DNA of 21,179 nt, from assembly GCA_002729295.1 (NCBI GenBank), contig PBTU01000137.1, forward strand, positions 1 through 21,179. The letters are read 5' to 3'. The translations under genes and the position numbers were made by a program. Below, piece by piece: positions 1-6,422 of the stretch. This DNA is from Verrucomicrobiales bacterium (GTDB taxonomy: Bacteria; Verrucomicrobiota; Verrucomicrobiia; Verrucomicrobiales; Akkermansiaceae). The notes under the pieces are model-generated. The model had not been told where the DNA came from, made no database searches, and saw only the letters and a list, made by a program, of their open reading frames with translations. Numbering within the stretch: the first letter of the stretch is position 1; every line of letters starts with the position of its first letter.

Positions 1-1313
1 GCTACACCGATTTCGGCAAGGCCGGAACAATTGCGAGGCGAAACGACCTCAAAGATTTTGAAGCAACCCAACTAATTCTTTCCAACAACATTCGCGTGAA
101 CTTCAAGCAGACTGACTTCGCCAAAAACAGCATTAGTCTGAGTGCTCGATTTGGCTCGGGTCAGTTGACTCAACCTAAAGACGTTCCAGGAATGGATCGC
201 TTTGCGAGCATGGTTTTACAAGGCGGCGGATTGGGTAAGCATTCAGAAGATGAGCTAAAACGAATTCTTGCAGGTAAGAACGTTGGTGTGGGCTTTGGTA
301 TTGGCGAAGGTGATTTTTCACTTGGCGGTCGCACCACTCCCGAAGATCTCGAACTTCAGCTTCAGTTAATGTGCGCCTATCTCACTGACCCGGGTTTCCG
401 TCCTGAAGCCGAGCGAATGTTCAAGATGGCCCTGCCCATGATCTACAAACAGCTCGAGCACTCCATGCAGGGCGCCATGGTCCAGATGAGCAGCCAGCTA
501 TACGGAGGCGATGATCGCTTCGAATTCCCGCCTCGGGAAAAAGCGCTTTCCTACAAAACCGAACAGGTTAAAGGATGGCTCCTCCCTCAGTTTGAGGACA
601 GTTATCTTGAACTCACTGTCGTGGGTGACTTCGATAAGGAGAAGCTTATCCCTCTCCTCTTAAAAACCTTCGGAGCCCTTCCTGCACGGAAGGACTCAAA
701 GCCTGACTACGTCGAGAGGCGGAGGATCTATATGCCTTCCAGTCCTGGCCGCGAATTACTCAACTTCGACTCCAAGATCCCCAACGCGGCAGCCGTTGCC
801 GTTTGGAAAATTCCAGCTACCGGGGACAATATTAAGCGGAGCCGTCGATTCAACATCCTCAGCTCCATCCTCAGCGACCGCTTGCGTGAGGAAATTCGTG
901 AAAAGCTTGGCGGTTCCTACAGCCCCCGTGCCGGCGCCGCGCCCAGCCAGGTCCTCGATTTCGGAATGATGCGTGCCATGGCCCAGGTGAAACCGGAAGA
1001 GACCAAGAAATACGGAGAACTCATGATAAAGCTCGCTAACATCATGGCACAAAAAGGAGTAACTCAAGATGAACTCGAACGTGCGCTCAAGCCCCTCCAA
1101 TCTAATCTCAAGGAATCTCTTCGCGACAATAGTTACTGGCTTGGAACCGTCCTTGGAGCGAGTCAGGAAAAACCCCACGTTCTGGACTGGGCTCGCACTC
1201 GCGACAGCGATTACGCCGCTGTCACCGTGGAAGAGCTTAACGCGCTCGCCAAAGAATTCCTTAAGAAGGACAACGCGCTTCTCTACGAGCTCGTTCCGAA
1301 GGAAAGCCAGTAG
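1..1313 (+). CDS. M16 (insulinase/PqqL-type) zinc peptidase, C-terminal half; 5' end outside window
   Basis: The reading frame is open from base 3, so this is the last ~436 codons of a gene that starts upstream; the GTG at 96 is internal. The residues just before and after it (LSNNIRVNFKQ, then SISLSARFGSG) match the opening beta strands of the third domain in long M16 peptidases. The HxxEH zinc site expected in domain 1 is absent here (ASMVLQGGGLG stands at the equivalent place), so this is the non-catalytic half that completes the chamber. The segment REKLGGSYSP near bases 893-925 is the Arg/Tyr-containing loop of M16 C-terminal domains, which helps bind substrate peptide. Long M16 proteins such as PqqL degrade peptides in the periplasm; export of this one cannot be judged without the N-terminus. 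The gene ends TAG 11 bases before the esterase ATG, so the two are probably co-transcribed. Family assignment is firm; substrate is unknown. Confidence 0.9.
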   Translation, partial: YTDFGKAGTIARRNDLKDFEATQLILSNNIRVNFKQTDFAKNSISLSARFGSGQLTQPKDVPGMDRFASMVLQGGGLGKHSEDELKRILAGKNVGVGFGIGEGDFSLGGRTTPEDLELQLQLMCAYLTDPGFRPEAERMFKMALPMIYKQLEHSMQGAMVQMSSQLYGGDDRFEFPPREKALSYKTEQVKGWLLPQFEDSYLELTVVGDFDKEKLIPLLLKTFGALPARKDSKPDYVERRRIYMPSSPGRELLNFDSKIPNAAAVAVWKIPATGDNIKRSRRFNILSSILSDRLREEIREKLGGSYSPRAGAAPSQVLDFGMMRAMAQVKPEETKKYGELMIKLANIMAQKGVTQDELERALKPLQSNLKESLRDNSYWLGTVLGASQEKPHVLDWARTRDSDYAAVTVEELNALAKEFLKKDNALLYELVPKESQ

Positions 1314-1324
1314 AAGGAGTAGTG

Positions 1325-2227
1325 ATGATCCGTGTTTTCATTTCCACCCTCACTGCCACTCTCATTCTAAGTGGCAATACGTTCGCCCAGAAACAGAAAG
1401 CGAAACCTTTTCAGTGGGTTAATACGTCTACGAAAGCGCTTCCCCAAGGAGTGAGGCACGCCACCTTCCAGAGCGCCTCAATGCAACTGAGGGTGGGATA
1501 CACGATTTATCTTCCTCCATCATACTCGACTGGCTCGAAAGTGCGCTTTCCAGTGGTCTACCACCTTCATGGTGGGCGCCCCGGCAATGAGCTGAAAGCT
1601 ATCCAATTGGCCCGTTTTGTTGATAAAGCAATCAAAGAAAAGGAGATCAAGCCAATGATCTACGTCTTTCCCAATGGAGGTCCTGTAAGTTGGTATAACT
1701 ATCCTCAAATTAAAAATGGTGCCGGTGAAAATGTTTTTATCAAAGAACTCATCCCACACATCGACAAAACCTACCGCTCCATTGGTTCCAGCAAAGGTCG
1801 CGCTATTGAGGGATTCTCCCAGGGAGGCCGTGGAACTACCCGAATCATGTTTAAGCACCCCCACCTCTTCAGCTCTGCCGCGCCCGGAGGATCAGGTTAC
1901 GAACCGGAGCAACGAGTCAGGGATAACAACGGAGCCGAGAGTGAGCGCGTAAAGTTCGCACCCGGATACAACACTTGGGATCTAGCGAAGAAGTATTCAG
2001 AGAGAGAGGGGCGACCGAAGCTTCCAATTCTTCTCTGGGTTGGCACAAAAGGTTTCAACTACGAGTTCAACCTCAAGTTCAGCAAATTTCTTCAGAAGCT
2101 TAAGATTCCACACTCAAAACTTATTATTGAAGGAGCCAAACACAGCGCATCTCAAATATACGAAATGCGTGGCTTGGATCTGATGAAGTTCCATCAGAAA
2201 AACTTTGCAGAGTCGTCCTCGAACTAA
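1325..2227 (+). CDS. Secreted alpha/beta-hydrolase, putative esterase (esterase D-like family)
   Basis: This is a protein of about 300 residues. I chose the ATG at 1325 because AAGGAG sits 5 bases upstream; the adjoining GTG at 1322 would be too close. The N-terminus is a signal peptide (hydrophobic TLTATLILSG, cleavage likely after NTFA), so the enzyme acts in the periplasm or outside. The body shows the esterase D pattern: YTIYLPPSY, then the oxyanion-region VVYHLHGG, the nucleophile elbow GFSQGG (Ser about residue 165) and a C-terminal GAKHS (His about residue 273). In related ferulate and acetyl-xylan esterases an Asp often follows a 'GT.D' motif; here the corresponding stretch reads GTKGFNYEFN, so the acid member of the triad is not obvious. 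The substrate is unknown; an ester on polysaccharide is a reasonable guess for the family. It follows the M16 gene closely, and its stop overlaps the stop of the convergent cinA. Confidence 0.85.
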   Translation: MIRVFISTLTATLILSGNTFAQKQKAKPFQWVNTSTKALPQGVRHATFQSASMQLRVGYTIYLPPSYSTGSKVRFPVVYHLHGGRPGNELKAIQLARFVDKAIKEKEIKPMIYVFPNGGPVSWYNYPQIKNGAGENVFIKELIPHIDKTYRSIGSSKGRAIEGFSQGGRGTTRIMFKHPHLFSSAAPGGSGYEPEQRVRDNNGAESERVKFAPGYNTWDLAKKYSEREGRPKLPILLWVGTKGFNYEFNLKFSKFLQKLKIPHSKLIIEGAKHSASQIYEMRGLDLMKFHQKNFAESSSN

Positions 2228-3453
2228 ACGCCAAGCTCCCGGCGAACCAAATCCAAAGCCCGCTGGCTGACTTGCCGCTTAAAGTCGAGCCGGTTACGCG
2301 GATGAATTTCCTTAAAGGTCTTCACGCCCTCCTTAGCCGCCAGTCCTATGCAAACTGTCCCGACCGGCTTTTCTTCATTCCCGCCGTCAGGGCCGGCAAT
2401 TCCTGTCACGCTGACAGCAATATCGGCCCCGCTCTCGCGTAGGGCACCCACTGCCATTTCCCGGGCGACTTCTTCACTTACGGCGCCATGAGCTTTCAAG
2501 GTTTCTTCGGAAACATCGATTAGTTGTGACTTCGCTGCATTCGAATAGGTCACGAATCCATGGGTGAATACCTCTCTTGAGCCCGCCACGTCGGTGATCC
2601 GATTAGCAATTAATCCTCCAGTACAGCTTTCCGCAGTGCTTAGCCTCTTGCCCGCTTTTTGAAGCGCGTGAACGACGATCGTTTCGAGATTACGACCGTC
2701 ATCCGACACTAGGAATTTTCCGAACTTATCATCCGCAAGTTGACGCCCAGCGGCAATGGATTCTTCCGTGCCGATTAAACGAAGATCCACCTCCCCAAGA
2801 CGGGCACAGTATCCGATTTCGAGATCATCGATTTGCGCGAGGGCCTCATCGAGACTCTCATGGAAATCACTTTCGCCAATCCCGACAAATTTCAACTCCT
2901 GCACCTGGGAGATATTCTCCACTCCGGCGAGTGCCTTGATCCGAGGCAACACCTCGTCATGAAACATGGGATAGAGCTCCCTCGGCGGTCCGGGTAAAAG
3001 AAAGATTCCGCAAATTGGCCCTCCACCCAATCGCGGCGGGGCGTAGATTCCCGGTGCTGTGCCATTTTTGTTAGGAAGAACATCAGAGCCAACCAACACC
3101 TCGGCTTGCTTGAGATTTGAATCTGCCATCACCCTGCTGCGCTTGGCGAAAAAATCCTTAAGAGACCTCAAAGCGGCTTCGTCTTCGATCAACTCAACCC
3201 CCAGCACCTTCGCAGTCGCCTCACGAGTGATGTCATCGCTGGTTGGGCCAAGTCCACCGGTCACGATAACGACATCACAACGATGACAAGATTCACGCAA
3301 GGCCTCCTCAATGGCGATCCCGTCGGGCACAGTCATTTGGCGTTGAACACGCAGCCCCCACTTTACCAATTCCTGACCGATCCACGTTCCGTGGGTATTC
3401 GCTGTCGAACCCAGCAAGAGCTCCGTTCCGGTGTTTAAGATTTCAATCCTCAT
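2224..3453 (-). CDS. cinA: CinA: competence/damage-inducible protein, nicotinamide-nucleotide amidase
   Basis: This is a 409-residue protein when started at the ATG at 3453 (MRIEILNTGTELL), the conserved CinA start; GGAAAGAAG lies just upstream. An in-frame extension further upstream is not conserved-looking and would run deeper into rsfS. The N-terminal half is the MoCF/MoaB-like domain, with VVIVTGGLGPTSDD at about residues 61-74 and LLPGPPREL near the domain end; in some CinA proteins it is an ADP-ribose pyrophosphatase. The C-terminal half, from about residue 265, is the PncC domain, with STAESCTGGL, VTYSNAAK and VTGIAGPDGG. PncC deamidates NMN to nicotinate mononucleotide in NAD recycling. 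Length and motifs are those of an intact two-domain enzyme acting in the cytoplasm. It overlaps the end of rsfS by 11 bases, indicating translational coupling, and its TAG overlaps the esterase TAA in CTAA at 2224-2227. Confidence 0.95.
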   Translation of the reverse strand: MRIEILNTGTELLLGSTANTHGTWIGQELVKWGLRVQRQMTVPDGIAIEEALRESCHRCDVVIVTGGLGPTSDDITREATAKVLGVELIEDEAALRSLKDFFAKRSRVMADSNLKQAEVLVGSDVLPNKNGTAPGIYAPPRLGGGPICGIFLLPGPPRELYPMFHDEVLPRIKALAGVENISQVQELKFVGIGESDFHESLDEALAQIDDLEIGYCARLGEVDLRLIGTEESIAAGRQLADDKFGKFLVSDDGRNLETIVVHALQKAGKRLSTAESCTGGLIANRITDVAGSREVFTHGFVTYSNAAKSQLIDVSEETLKAHGAVSEEVAREMAVGALRESGADIAVSVTGIAGPDGGNEEKPVGTVCIGLAAKEGVKTFKEIHPRNRLDFKRQVSQRALDLVRRELGV

Positions 3454-3802
3454 CTTCTTTCCAGGCAACTTCCTTGGCATCGCCCCAGAGATTTTCAAGG
3501 GCATACATGTCACGAAGTTCGTAATCGAGGATATGGACCATGACGTCGATGAAATCTAGAACGACCCAGCGGGTCGCTGCTTTCCCCTCGGTAGCATTGG
3601 CCGGATCCGACCCCTTCTGCTTCACAAACTTTTCAATGTCACGGGTGATTGCCTTCAAATGCGGCATGGAATTCCCCGAACACACGAGCATGAAATCTGT
3701 GAGGGTGGAAATTCCTCGCAGATCAAAAATACGAATATCTTCGGCTTTTGTTTCATCAGCAGCCTCGGCACAAGCGAGGGCGAGATCGAGTCCGTTCATC
3801 AT
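3443..3802 (-). CDS. rsfS: RsfS: ribosomal silencing factor (Iojap/DUF143 family)
   Basis: This is a protein of about 119 residues. RsfS binds L14 on the large ribosomal subunit and blocks joining with the small subunit, lowering translation when nutrients are short. Diagnostic blocks are IRIFDLRGISTLTDFMLVCSG, then ATRWVVLDFIDVMVHIL and a C-terminal YALENLWGDA, all typical of the family. The frame continues to a TTG at 3811, but tandem ATG codons at 3802 and 3799 (MMNGLDLA) are better starts; no strong Shine-Dalgarno is visible for any of them. The next gene on the strand, cinA, begins inside its last codons. In many bacteria rsfS lies with nadD or rlmH; here its partner is cinA, and the upstream neighbour is a tRNA gene with a terminator between them, so rsfS probably needs its own promoter or leaky read-through. 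Confidence 0.93.
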   Translation of the reverse strand: MMNGLDLALACAEAADETKAEDIRIFDLRGISTLTDFMLVCSGNSMPHLKAITRDIEKFVKQKGSDPANATEGKAATRWVVLDFIDVMVHILDYELRDMYALENLWGDAKEVAWKEDED

Positions 3803-3835
3803 AAGAAGCAATGGAAATAAGGTGGTCCCTGAAAC

Positions 3836-3860
3836 GGGAAAACCGGCTATTTAGCCGGTC
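3836..3860 (-). terminator. Intrinsic terminator downstream of tRNA-Ala
   Basis: On the minus strand ACCGGCT, a 4-base loop and AGCCGGT form a perfect 7-bp GC-rich stem (3859-3853 with 3848-3842), followed by TTTTCCCG. It lies about 45 bases beyond the tRNA CCA end and about 35 bases before the rsfS start codon. The T tract is short, so termination may be partial. Confidence 0.7.
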
Positions 3861-3903
3861 TCTGTCCTGAAAAACCCATCCATTCCCAGCAAAATGCGAA
3901 GGA

Positions 3904-3979
3904 TGGTGGAGCGTAGCGGATTCGAACCGCTGACCCCCTGCATGCCATGCAGGTGCTCTACCAACTGAGCTAACGCCCC
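3904..3979 (-). tRNA. tRNA-Ala, anticodon GGC, CCA encoded
   Basis: Read on the minus strand, the acceptor stem is GGGGCGT paired with ACGCTCC. It includes the G3-U70 wobble that is the alanine identity element. The D arm begins TAGCTCAGTTGGTAGAGC. The anticodon arm is CCTGC, loop ATGGCAT, GCAGG, giving anticodon GGC, which reads GCC and GCU. The T arm is AGCGG, TTCGAAT, CCGCT. Discriminator base A and CCA are encoded at 3907-3904. A stem-loop of CCCGTTCC with GGACGGG (3979-3997) abuts the mature 5' end in the leader. All arms are intact, so the gene should be functional. Confidence 0.97.
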
Positions 3980-4020
3980 CCGTTCCTTTAGGACGGGCGA
4001 AGGAGTAGAGTTAGCTCCCC

Positions 4021-4034
4021 TCGCTTGCAAGCGA
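4021..4034. repeat. Perfect 14-bp palindrome between tRNA-Ala and the small ORF
   Basis: TCGCTTGCAAGCGA reads identically on both strands and is followed on the plus strand by AAAAA. It lies in the 127-base gap between the divergent tRNA gene (5' end at 3979) and the small ORF beginning at 4107, where a dimeric regulator or a promoter element could sit. A second, 10-bp palindrome lies 14 bases further on. Function is not shown. Confidence 0.45.
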
Positions 4035-4048
4035 AAAACGCCCCCATT

Positions 4049-4058
4049 CCAAATTTGG
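4049..4058. repeat. Perfect 10-bp palindrome, possible operator
   Basis: CCAAATTTGG is self-complementary and sits about 50 bases upstream of the small ORF at 4107. A 10-bp palindrome is not rare by chance. Its interest comes only from its place in the same short divergent gap as the 14-bp palindrome at 4021. Confidence 0.3.
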
Positions 4059-4106
4059 ATGAGTCGAATCCTTGCACCCAAAAAGGAATTTAGGTAACTC
4101 AAGGTC

Positions 4107-4289
4107 ATGTCAGCACTTCTCATTCCGCTTTCGAAAGGATTCCTGGGCCTCATGGGCATCTCTTCGTTTATGTTTATCAGCATCAAGAAGAATGTTGAAT
4201 TGCAGATTCAAGAAATAGAGTTGGAGGCAGCCGAGTTGCAACTCAAACAACAAAAGCTCGAACTCAAAGCAGTTCCCGAAAAGAAGTAG
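4107..4289 (+). CDS. Small membrane protein: hydrophobic N-terminus plus charged helix, unknown family
   Basis: This is a 60-codon ORF from ATG 4107 to TAG 4289. Residues 3-26 are hydrophobic (ALLIPL, then FLGLMGISSFMFISI) and would make one membrane segment. The remaining ~34 residues form an acidic/basic, Leu- and Gln-rich stretch (QIQEIELEAAELQLKQQKLEL) that looks like a short amphipathic helix or coiled coil on one side of the membrane. I do not recognise the family; the topology recalls PspB-like proteins but the sequence does not support that name. AAGG lies only a few bases before the ATG, so the ribosome site is poor. Support that it is real comes from the next ORF (4331-4420), whose first ~24 residues are related without gaps and differ largely at synonymous positions. 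It is divergent from tRNA-Ala. Confidence 0.65.
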   Translation: MSALLIPLSKGFLGLMGISSFMFISIKKNVELQIQEIELEAAELQLKQQKLELKAVPEKK

Positions 4290-4330
4290 CGGAGTCTTTT
4301 GCTCTCTGAATTCAACTACCTACTCATTTC

Positions 4331-4420
4331 ATGATAGCCATTCTAATCCCACCTCTGAAGGACTTCATCGGCCTCACCGCAGCTCCATCATTCCTGTTCT
4401 TTGCAGGTTCCGAAGATTGA
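4331..4420 (+). CDS. 29-residue hydrophobic peptide related to the N-terminus of the preceding ORF
   Basis: ATG at 4331 to TGA at 4418-4420 encodes 29 residues, beginning MIAILIPPLKDFIGL and ending SFLFFAGSED. Over the first 24 residues it aligns without gaps to the upstream 60-residue protein, with 12 identities (M, A, L, I, P, K, F, G, L, S, F, F) and several conservative changes. Of the 12 identical residues, 8 use different synonymous codons, which points to an old duplication held by selection on the peptide and not to a recent DNA copy. The charged helical tail of the paralogue is missing. It should be a single membrane span. No clear Shine-Dalgarno precedes it; it lies 41 bases after the previous stop and could be translated from the same message. 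It may alternatively be a decayed copy that lost its tail. Confidence 0.55.
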   Translation: MIAILIPPLKDFIGLTAAPSFLFFAGSED

Positions 4421-4422
4421 GC

Positions 4423-4443
4423 AAAAATTAGCACTTCGCTAAT
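4423..4443 (-). terminator. Short intrinsic terminator overlapping the DCC gene stop codon
   Basis: On the minus strand ATTAGC, loop GAAGT and GCTAAT form a 6-bp stem followed directly by a T run (AATTTTTGC). The TAG stop of the thiol oxidoreductase gene lies inside the 5' arm. The stem is AT-rich, so the terminator is likely weak, but the position is what one expects at the end of this transcript. Confidence 0.5.
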
Positions 4444-4831
4444 CCAACATTTTCTCCCTCAAACCCGCCTCAGGGATTCCGCAGCTCAGGGATTTGCTAA
4501 TGGTAAGTCGTCGTTTCGCGATCTGCCGATAACACCAATTTCTCAGAGAGAGCGGACATGCTCTCATTGAAATCCCCACAAGGGCTGCCACTCCGCCTGT
4601 AGCAATCAACAATCGCTCCACCGCCAAAGCCGCCCTGCTCAATTCACCCCTTCCGTAAAACGCCATCGAATCTTCGTTGAGCGCAATACCTACTCTTCTC
4701 GCAGATTCACCCTGCAAGGGTGCGAATCGAAGCCGGTCTTGCTCATCCAGTCGATGCAACCACTTGACCACTCCCTGACACATCAGGCAGTCGCTGTCGA
4801 AAAAGACAATGTTGCACGCCTTATCCTTCAT
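4439..4831 (-). CDS. DCC-family (DUF393) thiol-disulfide oxidoreductase
   Basis: This is a 131-residue protein. The frame stays open far upstream into radC, but the family pattern starts near MKDKACNIVFFDSDC, so I place the start at ATG 4831; an ATG ten codons earlier is also possible. The defining motif FFDSDCLMC (Cys15-x-x-Cys18) is the DCC family's version of a thioredoxin-like active site, where YDGxCxxC is usual; here Ser-Asp replaces Gly-x before the first Cys. Further family features are LRFAPLQGES, a SRAALAVERLL helix and the C-terminal NWCYRQIAKRR. Partners and substrates of the family are poorly known; a general thiol-disulfide role in the cytoplasm is inferred from the CxxC. No signal peptide is seen. 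The gene is divergent from radC, with a 50-base gap that contains an inverted repeat. Confidence 0.85.
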   Translation of the reverse strand: MKDKACNIVFFDSDCLMCQGVVKWLHRLDEQDRLRFAPLQGESARRVGIALNEDSMAFYGRGELSRAALAVERLLIATGGVAALVGISMRACPLSLRNWCYRQIAKRRLTISKSLSCGIPEAGLREKMLD

Positions 4832-4852
4832 CACAGTTAGCTTGCCACATCC

Positions 4853-4868
4853 CATCGAAAAATCGATG
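4853..4868. repeat. Inverted repeat in the DCC/radC divergent gap
   Basis: CATCGA, AAAA, TCGATG is a perfect 6-bp inverted repeat with a 4-base spacer. It is centred between the DCC start (4831) and the radC start (4882), in a 50-base gap that must hold both promoters unless transcription comes from further away. It could be a regulator site or a chance structure. Confidence 0.3.
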
Positions 4869-4881
4869 CTCTCTTTAGAGA

Positions 4882-5580
4882 ATGTCCAAGAATACCCGCA
4901 TCCACGACCTCCCCGACGAGCAGCGCCCGCGGGAAAAAATGGCAAATCTAGGTGCCGGAGCTCTCTCCAACGAGGAGCTCCTCGCGATCTTCCTGCGCAC
5001 CGGGACCAAAGGATCCAGCGCCATTGAAATCGGACGTCAATTAATCACCAAGCACGGCAGCGTCGCAGCCTTGGCCAAACTGGATCTCCACGAACTCTGC
5101 AAAGAACACGGCCTGGGGCTTGCCAAAGCCTGCCAACTTCAGGCCGCCTTCGAGCTTGGCTCCCGGGCTGTTCGCGAAGGCTCTAAATCAACCCCGCTCA
5201 AAAACTCCCGGAATATCTACGATTTCCTCGCGCCCCAACTAGCTCACCTTCCCACCGAAAAACTTTTCGTTCTCTCCCTCGACAGCCGACTCAACCTGAT
5301 CCGTATGCGTGAACTTTCCAGTGGAACCACCAGCAGCACTGTTGCCAGCATTCGCGATGTCCTCCGCCCCGTCATCATCGATCAGGCCCACGCCTTCATC
5401 ATCGCTCACAATCACCCTTCCGGCGACACCACCCCGAGCACTCACGATCAAACATTCACGACCAACCTCTCCAAAGCCGCCAGGCAAATGGAGCTCCCCC
5501 TCATCGATCACATTATTATCGGACGCCCCATTAATGGTGCTGCGCCTTACTTTTCCTTTTTTGAACACGACCGTCTTTAA
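4882..5580 (+). CDS. radC: RadC-family JAMM/MPN-domain protein
   Basis: This 232-residue protein has the usual RadC length. The N-terminal ~85 residues carry the helical helix-hairpin-helix-like region (DLPDEQRPREKM, GAGALSNEELLAIFLRTGT, then GLGLAKACQLQAAFELG). The C-terminal MPN/JAMM domain holds the metal-binding motif HNHPSGD at residues 176-182 (His176, His178), with D later in the same block, and ends DHIIIG. In eukaryotes JAMM domains are metalloproteases. RadC proteins were once linked to DNA repair, but that role was withdrawn for E. coli, so the reaction is unknown; the name here is a family label. The start ATG begins MSKNTRIHDLP, typical for the family. It is followed 8 bases later by lpxA, which suggests co-transcription. 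Confidence 0.95.
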   Translation: MSKNTRIHDLPDEQRPREKMANLGAGALSNEELLAIFLRTGTKGSSAIEIGRQLITKHGSVAALAKLDLHELCKEHGLGLAKACQLQAAFELGSRAVREGSKSTPLKNSRNIYDFLAPQLAHLPTEKLFVLSLDSRLNLIRMRELSSGTTSSTVASIRDVLRPVIIDQAHAFIIAHNHPSGDTTPSTHDQTFTTNLSKAARQMELPLIDHIIIGRPINGAAPYFSFFEHDRL

Positions 5581-5588
5581 AATTCATC

Positions 5589-6365
5589 ATGCCAGAAATT
5601 CATCCCACCGCCTTGGTCTCCGAAAACGCGCAACTCGACGACGATGTCGAAGTCGGCCCGTTTTCCATCATCGAAGACGGAGTTATTATTCGATTTGGTT
5701 GCCGCATTAATTCACACGCTAAAATTTGTCGTGGTGTTATAATGGGTAAAGAGAACATCATCGAACATGGAGCCGTCATCGGCGGAGCTCCTCAAGATCT
5801 TGGATTCAATTTGAATACCGATTCAGGCGTTCTCATTGGAGACGGAAACACATTCCGAGAATATGTCACCATTCACCGCAGCACCCGGGCCGGCGGGAAC
5901 ACTATCATCGGAAACGAAAATTACCTCATGGCCGTCGCTCATCTCGCGCATGATGTCGTGATCGGAAATAATAATATTCTCGCCAACAATACCATGCTCG
6001 CCGGCCATGTCACTTTGGGGAACAACACTTTTCTTGGAGGAGGTGCCGGCGTCCATCAGTTCACTCGCATCGGGGACTGCGCCATGATTCAGGGGAATGC
6101 CGTGATGACCCGGGACGTTCCACCCTACTGCATCGTCCATCAAGTCAACCAACTCTCCGGCCTGAATTCGGTCGGACTCAAACGCGCAGGATTCTCACCC
6201 GCGGAGCGTAAGGAAATCAAGCTGGCCCACACCATCCTTTTCCGCACCAAAGGTTCCCGTGCCGAGAGCCTTGCCGAGGCCGATCTTCAGACCTGGGGAG
6301 AGGCCGCAACCGCGCTAATCGAAGCGGTGCGAACCCCGTCCTCAAAGGGAATTTTGACCCGCTGA
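5589..6365 (+). CDS. lpxA: LpxA: acyl-ACP--UDP-N-acetylglucosamine O-acyltransferase
   Basis: This 258-residue protein is close to the 262 of the E. coli enzyme. It catalyses the first step of lipid A synthesis, transfer of a 3-hydroxyacyl chain from acyl carrier protein to UDP-GlcNAc, in the cytoplasm. Hexapeptide repeats of a left-handed beta helix run through about residues 1-190 (for example EVGPFSIIEDGVII and VTLGNNTFLGGGAGVHQF). The catalytic block MAVAHLAHDVVIGNN contains His118 and His121, matching E. coli His122/His125. The conserved GGAPQDLGF and FREYVTIHRST segments are present, and the C-terminal helical domain starts at LNSVGLKRAGFS. The protein looks complete and active. lpxD, fabZ and lpxB are not beside it in this window; it sits alone between radC and a dehydrogenase gene. 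It shows that the organism has an outer membrane with lipid A. Confidence 0.96.
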   Translation: MPEIHPTALVSENAQLDDDVEVGPFSIIEDGVIIRFGCRINSHAKICRGVIMGKENIIEHGAVIGGAPQDLGFNLNTDSGVLIGDGNTFREYVTIHRSTRAGGNTIIGNENYLMAVAHLAHDVVIGNNNILANNTMLAGHVTLGNNTFLGGGAGVHQFTRIGDCAMIQGNAVMTRDVPPYCIVHQVNQLSGLNSVGLKRAGFSPAERKEIKLAHTILFRTKGSRAESLAEADLQTWGEAATALIEAVRTPSSKGILTR

Positions 6366-6422
6366 GTGCTTTTTTCTTTTGCAAAAAGTCCGGCAACTCC
6401 TTACGGACCTGTCAGACATATT

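Noticed and set aside
96..1313. GTG at 96 as the start of the M16 gene
   Set aside because: The frame is open to the window edge, and the residues before the GTG continue the M16 domain, so the gene starts upstream.
3851..4186. 111-codon frame on the minus strand across the tRNA
   Set aside because: It runs through the complete tRNA-Ala gene and its terminator, and includes the well-known false peptide produced by translating tRNA sequence (ALAQLVEHLHGMQ-like).
4107..4289. PspB (phage shock) identity for the 60-residue protein
   Set aside because: Only the N-terminal MSAL-type start and the span-plus-helix layout are similar; no conserved PspB residues follow and no pspA or pspC lies nearby.
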